Shown in pieces: positions 56,743 to 64,000 of a stretch of DNA of 64,000 nucleotides. The stretch lies in assembly GCA_009733575.1 (NCBI GenBank), contig ML769399.1:160653-224652 (forward strand), read 5' to 3'. This stretch comes from Gymnopus androsaceus JB14. Its lineage: Eukaryota > Basidiomycota > Agaricomycetes > Agaricales > Omphalotaceae. The position numbers were made by a program, and so were the translations under genes. The stretch's first letter is position 1. The number at the start of each line of letters is the position of its first letter. The notes under the pieces are model-generated. The model did no database searches. It saw only the letters and a list, made by a program, of their open reading frames with translations, and was not told the DNA's origin.

Positions 56743-57039
56743 GATTACATATTACTTACATACATGTTACGACTCTACTACGACCCACAACCTGAATTGA
56801 AGCTCTAGAATGTCATAAGATCAGATTGATACATTTTTGGTGTTGCGAGGACTAGCTTTGACATCTTCATTTTAGTCATGATCAAAGCTGGCGTTAGCTG
56901 GATCGAGATCGCACCAGGGCCTTCGAGAGCCAGATAAGTAAGATATTTCAATTGATATCTATTATAACTTATAAGATCCCCATAAAAACGAACGTCCATG
57001 CAAGGATAACAAAAACATAAACTAATCCGATGTAGCCAT

Positions 57040-58983
57040 TTATTTAAGTTTTGCTCCCTCCCACTGGTAGTTCCGATACAACGGCGGCGCAGTGGAATGT
57101 GTATCCCGACTCGTAGTGTCAATCGCAGAGTCCTGGTTATCATTAAGACGCTCTCGACGCGTTGTGCCCGCTACTCCTCGACTCTTGGTTGCATCTGACA
57201 AATCACCATCCTCTGTCAGCGTCCTCATCGTTCCTGCTGATGGCGAAGACTTCATCAGCACCTTTGCAACCTCCTTCGCCAACACACCGAGACTGATATC
57301 CGACGGACTCGCACTATGCTCTCCTCCCTGGGGATGGGTGACGTTTGGAATTTCTCCGTCATAGTCTTGATCGTTATAATCATTATTGGCGATCGCATAA
57401 GGATGCCGTGCCTCTTTAGGAGAGTTGACTCGAGTCCGATTTGGTGTCAAAATTGCTTGAGTTCCAGGCTCAGGACCGCCAGCTGATCGCTGTGGTAAGT
57501 GGCGGCTGGGCTGAGGGGCGTTCCTCATTGGCTGCACCACCATACTGGGGTCTTCATATCGAGCTCCTTCGTATCGAGCTCCGACGTCATTGGGACCTTG
57601 ATACGAGGCAAACGTCGTTGGGACATATGCCTCTTTTCCTAGTCCTCCCTTTGTAATACTCCGGTCACTCATCCCAGTAGGAGGTGGGGACCTCCCGTTC
57701 TCATATCTATCATCTGTCCCGCCACTGTAAGGAACATAATCCATCATCTGAGCTTGCCGACGCTTGTTATTCCTCCTTTGTGCCACTATGATGATGATCA
57801 ATATCACAAAAACCACTGCCATTAAAGCAAAAGCTAATATTAGACTGATTCGGTGAGTAACGGGAAAAAAAGTATACCTGCTCCTCCTACAGACCCGCCG
57901 ACGATGGGACCCAGACGGGAGCTTGAGCTTGAAGAACTCGTGGCAATAGGTACCCCTGCTGAAGTGGTTTGGGATGGTGCTGTGGTTGACGTGGTTGATG
58001 TCGACGTTAGGGGGAGGAGGGAGATCGATGAAGAGACCGGGACTGGCGAATTAGTAGCGAATGCGCCTTGGCCGCTGGCTACAAATGATGGAACAGCCTA
58101 TAGTAGATGAGCGTAAGTAAGTGTGTTAACGAGCATAGACCGAACATATCGATGAAAAGGGATCATGAGCGTATGTTGACGGCGCGGTTGAGTGAGATAC
58201 AAGTAGAGCTTCATACGCACCGTGGCTATTGGGGAGAAATTCTTTGCAGCCACAACGAAGGCATCATACATCGCCTGCGAAGGAGGATTAATAGCCCTAC
58301 AAAGCCAGCATCAAAATTAGTTCCGGCAGTCCAAATCGACATGTACTAAAATTAAACCGCTTACCCAACCATTCCAGAAGCACAATGCAATGTCGGTGAT
58401 CCCGCCCCACAGAAGAACCATATCGCTAGTTAACGGCTTCTTGAGAATCCTTTTTCGAGCACATTAAAGTGATATGTATATTATACTCACGTCCAGATAC
58501 ATTTGTGATCTCCAAATTCCATACAGGTGTAGGGTTCGAGAAGTTACTTCCACGACCAAAGAGGCCGCTACTAAAGCCTCCAGGAAGAGGTATACAGGGT
58601 TCTTCGAAAGACGATTGGGTAACGTCGTGGAGACTATCATGCAAGTTAGAAACCAATAAGCAAAGGAAGAATGCGCGTGGGGAGAAAAGGGACGGAAAGA
58701 AATTCTCAGAAGACTCGGATTCGGATAGTGGGCATAAAAGATTCCGCAGAAAGACTCACTCTCCCCCAAATACGAACTGGACAACGTTGTTCATTGCCGC
58801 TTCAACAGTAGTAGGGTTATAAAAGCTCCCTTGAATACCAACATCCACCTGCAAAAACAACCTTCATGATTACCAGAAGCAAGGATAACAAGAGCTGAAA
58901 GTTACCTGGATAACCTGTGACTGTCCGAGCACTCCAATGACCAACGGAGCCAAAAACACCAACCGAAGAAGGATCTCGAGCAT
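57040..58983 (-). CDS. Cupredoxin-domain protein with transmembrane tail
   Basis: ATG 58983: MLEILLRLVFLAPLVIGVLG, a signal peptide. VDVGIQGSFYNPTTVEAAMN begins the cupredoxin fold. The type 1 copper ligands are visible: His in GDLHDVTQSSF, then Cys, His and Met in WFFCGAGSPTLHCASGMVGA. A Ser/Thr linker (SSISLLPLTSTSTTSTT) leads to a Gly-rich segment and the transmembrane helix LAFALMAVVFVILIIIIVAQ. A basic stop-transfer and a ~230-residue cytoplasmic tail (YENGRSPPPTGMSDRSITKG, ending in YQWEGAKLK) follow. Introns at 58-60 nt interrupt the cupredoxin domain; one junction restores SGPIWFFC. Extracellular cupredoxins of this kind are frequent in basidiomycetes; their role is not established. 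Confidence 0.82.
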
Positions 58984-60187
58984 CGTGGCCGAAGGCTCAA
59001 CGGTATTATAACTGTACTACTTTCAAGGCTTGTCGGTAAAAGGGAGTGAGGGGGAAAAGGGGGAGGGAAAGTAAGAAAGGAAAGAAAGGAAGGTGGATAT
59101 AGTGCTACTCGAGCATACACCCGATCCCGCCCTTTAAAAAAGACACACGCAGGCAGATAGGCAGATTTAGCATGAATACCACGGCACGGGTCCTTCTGCG
59201 AACAACCAGTCAAGTATCGCAGTTTCAACAAAATGATGCATAAAGGAGAACCAAAAATGTTCACGCGAAACGAATCATAAGGGGCTGCGAACCTTGAAAA
59301 GGGGTCACCAATCACACGACTTAGGATGTTTGAATGCTTTGTGTTGATAAATGAGGGCTTGTTAGAATAAAGCATTCAATCTTTAGAATCATGATGATGT
59401 CGAGGTAGAAATAACAGCGATGCCCGGATGCAGCGGCACTGACAACACCCGAAGGCTGGGAGTACAGAGGTAGGATTGGGAAGGCTCGCCGCTCGACGAG
59501 TCACAAGGAAATTCTAAAGGCTGTAAAGTGGATCTCCTCTCCCCGCTGTAGAGTGTCGACTATAAGATGATCAGACAAAAGACAGACACTGCAAGTGAGG
59601 CAGGATTGAGGTTGCCCGATTATGTGAAATATATTGCTTACCGTGCCCTTCATAGCAGAAAAAGAAACGTTAAAAAAACTCCAAGTTCCTGGACTCCACC
59701 CGTCAACACCTCTAAATCTCGTATTTTTAAGATTGCTCCATGCTCGAGCTGTACAGGGGATGAGACGAAATATGTACAAGGTGCCACTCTAAAACATCAA
59801 TCAGGACAGTGTATATCTGGATATCCATCATCGGCCGAGACGAGCCGTCAACCACAATACCTAAATTCGACACACGCCGTTGTCTTCAGAGTTCAGCCAG
59901 ACGCTCGACGTGCCGCTAAGCTGTAGAAGAAACGAGGATGGGTTGATTAGCGATGGAGATACGAAAACGGAAAAAATGAGCTCGAACTATACCTGAGATT
60001 CCCCAAGAAAAGAAACTCGAACGTCCCCTTCCTTCAACCAACGGAGAGGTTCCAAGAGTGAGGAGGCTGTTAAACAGGAACACGACCATAGATGATTCGT
60101 GCTCGAATACCTGAAATATATTTAGCTCATTAGTGTATGGTGTGAGAAGAATTGTACCTTCAAGATCGCGCCACAGATACAAGAACA
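58984..60187. other. Intergenic interval
   Basis: Cupredoxin gene promoter at the left, with a purine/pyrimidine-biased stretch at 59030-59100 (GGGGGAAAAGGGGGAGGG region). Frames at 59567-59926 have no motif and are not called. Confidence 0.4.
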
Positions 60188-61095
60188 TCAAGTATCGCCT
60201 TCGATGAAAGGATGGTTAGATCCTGAGGCGATTGGGCTCGGTCCGGGCCCTGGTACGCCGCTATCTTCTTGCCCTTCATGTTCTCCTTCCACTGCTTTAG
60301 CTTTGCCCTTTCTCTTTCTCTTTCCTGGGCCTGGTTCATCTATTTGCATTTCTTCATCTTCTCCTTCCACTGCTTTAGCCTTACCCTTGCCCTTTCCTTT
60401 TCCTGTAGCCGTCGTGGTCACCTTCCTCGTTGATTTCTTTCCGGGAGCCTTTTCAGTAGTAGAAGCGTCACCAGCAGCGTCACCGTCACCAGCAGTCTTC
60501 TTCCTTGACCTCCTGCGCTTCGGCTTTTCTACCATTTCGGTATCTGCATCTTCCTCTGTCTCCATCTGTACATCATTTTCCACTTCGGTCGCCGGTACTC
60601 CCTTGGGCTTGAGTAAGACTTCTTTGAACCGGATACGTTGTGAAGTGGTCGAAGTGAACGATAAATGTCGTTTGCTTCGGTCTTGCGTGTCTGAATTTTG
60701 ATGAAGAGTTAGTTGGAAAGTACCTGACGCGTAGATAGAGCTTGCATGCCTTTAGCCTCTGTAAAGAGTAGCTCTGACCCCAATAATGACTCGTGCCTTC
60801 CTTGTAAAATCGTCCCCGAAAGTTGCAAGAATGGAGTGGGTGTATCGAGGCCCTAGAACGAGTAAATAACCAGGTTCACAGATTCAGACGCAAGGAAACG
60901 CACAATGAGACGATAAGTGGAAGAGCTAGGGATTAGCATGGGTTCTGCGGCGCCCAAGTCGAGCGTAACGTAGAATTCATCTACTTGTTCCTCTTCTTCA
61001 TATTCTTCATCTGGCCCAAATTCCTCAACGTGCTTGTAGCCGGGACAAAGAGTTGTTGTAGAAGTTGAAGAAGGAAATGACGCCGAGGAGGACAT
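60188..61095 (-). CDS. TFIIIC triple-barrel subunit (tau55/GTF3C6-like)
   Basis: ATG 61095: MSSSASFPSSTSTTTLCPGY, an acidic stretch (GPDEEYEEEEQVDEF), then YVTLDLGAAEPMLIPSSSTY, RLIGLDTPTPFLQLSGTIFQ and GRHESLLGSELLFTEAK. This is the triple-barrel dimerisation domain of the TFIIIC subunit that pairs within the tauA/tauB-linking subcomplex at RNA polymerase III promoters. Exon 3 continues DTQDRSKRHLSFTSTTSQRI and a long basic/acidic tail (PKRRRSRKKTAGDGDAAGDA, repeated KGKGKAKAVEGE blocks) to the stop at 60188. The second intron (60749-60691) must use a GC donor to keep EAKDTQDR in frame. Divergent from the transporter gene. Confidence 0.8.
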
Positions 61096-61240
61096 TCCGA
61101 GGATCTGTGTATTAATAAAATTGTGATGATGGTAGAAAGACAAGAAAGGAAATAAGCGTACCCACGATGTCCAACACTCTTCTCATCAGCTCTCTCATCA
61201 TCGCTCGTCACCGAAAAGCCTAGTCTTTTCTGGCAGTCAT
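61096..61240. promoter_or_regulatory. Divergent promoter of TFIIIC subunit and nucleotide-sugar transporter
   Basis: 145 bp between start codons. No TATA box seen. An upstream ATG at 61168 on the plus side opens a short frame (MSNTLLISSLIIARHRKA, stop) ahead of the transporter start, a possible upstream ORF. Confidence 0.55.
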
Positions 61241-62848
61241 ATGCGCAAGAAATCATCCAAGAAGCCTACAGCAAATGGCTCACAGCTTGCTGAACCTAAG
61301 CCTAAACCTGCTGACCCCGGCGTCACTATTCCTCAAGCGGGCTCCGTTTTATTAGATTATTCTGCGGTCGGTACTTTTATCTACTTCTACTCGAACATAT
61401 TCAGTTAACCCTGATTCCAAGTAGATTCTATCTCTCGTTCTAGGCGGTTGTTGCGCGTGAGTAATATCCTTGTCGAAAGATATTGCTGCAATATGGAACT
61501 ATCCATCATTCAGGAACGTATGGTCTTATGAGCAACTACTCATTATGAACCCTCGAATCGGTAAGTCCTAAGAGTCTACCTCCAGTGAACGTACTTGCGA
61601 CCGCCTCTTCAGGTTCCGCCCTAACCTTTTCACAAATGATGTTCATCACTCTTCAATCGCTGCCCAATTTCTTAACATTCGAGTCAAACAGCAAGCCGTC
61701 ACGTCGCTGGCTACCCACTCTCAAACCTCGTCAAGTCCCCTTATCCCAATGGGCCTCACAAGTCCTCGTTCACACCACTGGTTCATTATTAAACAATTGG
61801 GCATTTGCGTTTAACGTCCCGTTAACAGTTTTGATCGTTTTTCGATCGGCTGGTGAGCATTTTCCTCCCAATGCGGGGTTGGTTCGTGCCTGATCGCTTT
61901 ATCAGGTCTCGCAGTCTCAATGGTTCTAGGTTTCTTCATCCTCGGAAGGCGATACTCGATTTTACAAGTGGTTAGTTAGTTAGTCCATAGGCTGCATTTC
62001 CTTTAAACCTTCTCCCTCTTACCGTCCGTACTTTGCCTCGTCTAGGCCTCGGTACTTACCGTATCAGTTGGCGCCATACTTGCTACTTTGTCCAAAACAA
62101 CTGAAACAACGACATCCAGTAGCAGTTCGACTCCACCAATAGACCTACAGCGATACACCCTAGGCATAGCTATGGTACTAACCTCCCTCCTCCTAACGGG
62201 TATCCTCGGTGTGTTACAAGAGCAGACATACAAAAAATACGGCCCGTGTTGGAAGGAGGGGGTATTTTATATGGTGGGGCTTCCTCCTTCGAATTAGCAA
62301 CGTCTTAGCCTTATTGTATCCTATCCTCAGCACGTTCTCTCCCTCCCAGTATTCCTCTTCCTCGCTCAAGACGTCAGACAGGGACTGGCGAGTCTCAACC
62401 ACCCTAGCGATACAAGCTCCGGCTCCGCATTGACCTCATGGTTAATCCTCGCCGGTAACCTCATCACTCAGCTCGTCTGCGTTTCTGGCGTGAATAGACT
62501 AACCTCTGTAAGTTCTACCATAATGCGTACTGCGTTTTTTGTTCCTAATTCTCCGTTCTCCTCATCATTCACGTTTCGCATCTCTCCTTCATTCAACAGC
62601 GCGTCTCATCCGTATCAACCAACCTCGTCCTAACCACTCGCAAAGCCATCAGCTTATGCTTTAGCGTGTGGTGGTTCGGGTCAGGGTGGAATTTGGAGCT
62701 AGCTATGGGCGCGGGGATGGTGTTTTTGGGGAGTTTGGTGTTTTCGATTGGGGGGAGTGCGAGTACTAAAAGTGCGGGTAGTGGAGGTGAGAGTGGGAGT
62801 GTGCGTAGAAGTAGTCGACAGTCGAAAGAGAAGGAGAAGGAGGAGTGA
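61241..62848 (+). CDS. UAA-family nucleotide-sugar transporter (Yea4/SLC35B4-like)
   Basis: ATG 61241: MRKKSSKKPTANGSQLAEPK (hydrophilic start). After an intron come ILSLVLGGCCANVWSYEQLL, PRIGSALTFSQMMFITLQSL, SQWASQVLVHTTGSLLNNWA, FAFNVPLTVLIVFRSAG, LAVSMVLGFFILGRRYSI, ASVLTVSVGAILATLS, LGIAMVLTSLLLTGILGVLQ and YKKYGPCWKEGVFYM. Further splicing gives HVLSLPVFLFLAQDV, LTSWLILAGNLITQLVCVSG, TTRKAISLCFSVWWFG and MGAGMVFLGSLVFSIGGSAS, then a charged tail ending KEKEKEE. About ten helices and the CCANVWxYE motif fit UDP-GlcNAc/UDP-xylose carriers of Golgi/ER, relevant to chitin or glycan synthesis. All short introns are GT-AG; several have CTAAC-type branch sites. Confidence 0.88.
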
Positions 62849-63670
62849 ATGGTGAATAGAGTGTAGTGTATACTCAGTATCTATCTATGCTTATGAGTGT
62901 AATAAATTTAGATATGTTTCCGGCCACCGCACGATATCAGACGCTTTGACGTCCGTTCAGCCGGGCCGGCCGACCGGTAGTCACGAAATTCTCAACCAGC
63001 TCTAGTTCTTTCTAACTTCCTAGTGACTGACTATCTCAGTGTAGTAGGACTATTCCAAGACTATTCAATGTTCCGAGCTGGTTCGGCTTTGAGAAAGGCG
63101 ATGTATGCTGATGTATGTGATCTTTCTACGCCTTTATCTCAGCCGTGTTGAACTGGCGTTTTGCCTAGATCGCGGTCTTCCTTATTCAAGAAAGAGTCTG
63201 CTAAGGCCAATGATGTGCTTTCGTGGATGCCCAAGCGAAAATCGTGCCAGTACATATCAATTCTCGCAAGCTCACTGCTGACGTTTTGGCTCGTTTTGGT
63301 CGTTGACTTCGGTGAGTCCTGGATTATGGTTTTGCTCATACAGTGCCAGAATTATGTTTTTTACACATGTAGCTCATTTCGCTCTCTCACAATATGCGAG
63401 ATTGGATAAATACCAAGCTCCAGGAAACATCGGACAAATTTCTACGTGACAAACCTGCTGATTCACACAAGCTCGTCCGAACGTATTCCGAGTTCGGTGA
63501 TGACTCGGGCTGAACCTTTTGTGCAGGGTTCGCCCGGTCTCGTAGGAATGGTCAGACCATTAGGACTGGTATAAATCCGGGTTGCGCAGAAGCCTTTTTG
63601 TCAATAATCCACGTTGAATAACAACTAGACCTCTCTCAACAAACATTCAACTTCGTCTATATCTCAAACG
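62849..63670. other. Intergenic interval
   Basis: Transporter 3' end, then a promoter-like, pyrimidine-rich leader before 63671 (CTCTCTCAACAAACATTCAAC). No recognised gene in 62930-63500. Confidence 0.4.
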
Positions 63671-64000
63671 ATGTCTTCTGCTCTCATCACAATGCTTCCC
63701 TCTCTCGGAAAGTCGTCGTTGAACCTGCCTGATCTTCTCGACTTTCATCTCGAGCATAACCCCAACTTTCCTGTTTATGTTTATGCCGAGCCCGGTTCTA
63801 ACAGAACCGCTGAAATCAGGATGCTCGAATACATTCGTGCTGCCCATCGTATCGGAAAGGCTGTTCGTGGCGACTCTCAGCTCGGCGATGTCATTGCAAT
63901 CGTCGCGAATCTAGATGCTATAGTATATTCTGCTTTAATCGTCGGTATCATGAAGGCCGGCTTAGTGGTGAGTTGATTCTGATATAGTCAGGATATACTA
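63671..64000 (+). CDS. Adenylating (AMP-binding) enzyme, N-terminal fragment
   Basis: ATG 63671: MSSALITMLPSLGKSSLNLP, then DLLDFHLEHNPNFPVYVYAE, then TAEIRMLEYIRAAHRIGKAV and LGDVIAIVANLDAIVYSALI and VGIMKAGLV, with an intron donor GTGAGT at 63969. The pattern (YVY.., EYIRAAHRIG, D.IAIVANLDAIVYSAL..GIMKAGL) is that of agaric adenylation-thiolation-reductase or acyl-CoA synthetase-like proteins. The AMP-binding core, catalytic motifs and any carrier or reductase domain lie beyond the right edge, so substrate and module structure cannot be told. Confidence 0.7.

Noticed and set aside
58902..59375. 157-residue minus frame upstream of the cupredoxin gene
   Set aside because: Overlaps the true start in another frame and has no domain.

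Overview
The window is nuclear DNA of a basidiomycete fungus, almost certainly an Agaricomycete. Evidence: dense, intron-rich genes with 45-60 nt introns and clear CTAAC-type branch sites; a Ste12-type regulator that also carries C2H2 zinc fingers; single-pass membrane proteins with Pro/Ser-rich tails; GH128-like and cupredoxin-like secreted proteins; an NLR of the MLKL-like/NB-ARC/TPR kind; and relics of the expanded agaric protein kinase family.

Layout. 1-2.9 kb: the 5' part of a Ty1/copia retrotransposon (minus strand, running off the left edge) with its 5' LTR inserted into a host gene. 5.1-6.7 kb: a type I membrane protein. 10.1-20.5 kb: a housekeeping/regulatory block with the Ste12 regulator, an Fmp46-like mitochondrial protein and a rhodanese-domain protein sharing a 108 bp divergent promoter, and a Mam3/CNNM-type membrane protein. 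20.7-34.5 kb: a repeat-rich accessory region. It holds two direct ~1.25 kb repeats carrying dead kinase fragments, and between them an NLR gene with a near-identical TPR array, copia relics, a telomere-like tract and a terpene-synthase-like relic. Beyond the second copy lie a DNA transposon and minisatellites. 34.5-40.4 kb: Mid1-type channel subunit and valyl-tRNA synthetase, convergent. 40.4-47.4 kb: a partial duplicate of a coiled-coil gene, a seven-helix-type membrane protein, a damaged GNAT acetyltransferase and the parent coiled-coil/SR-like gene. 48.3-53.8 kb: an F-box protein with an in-frame 17 bp minisatellite, a mitochondrial ABC1 kinase and a GH128-like hydrolase. 55-64 kb: a membrane-anchored disordered protein, a cupredoxin with a membrane tail, a TFIIIC triple-barrel subunit divergent from a UAA-family nucleotide-sugar transporter, and the start of an AMP-binding (adenylating) enzyme.

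Most genes belong to unrelated pathways. Plausible links are Ca2+/mating and morphogenesis (Ste12, Mid1), mitochondrial function (Fmp46-like, ABC1 kinase, the mitochondrial form of valyl-tRNA synthetase) and RNA polymerase III/translation (TFIIIC subunit, valyl-tRNA synthetase). Several conserved genes carry one surplus base, mostly in C or G runs; this looks like a systematic consensus error but may mark real pseudogenes.
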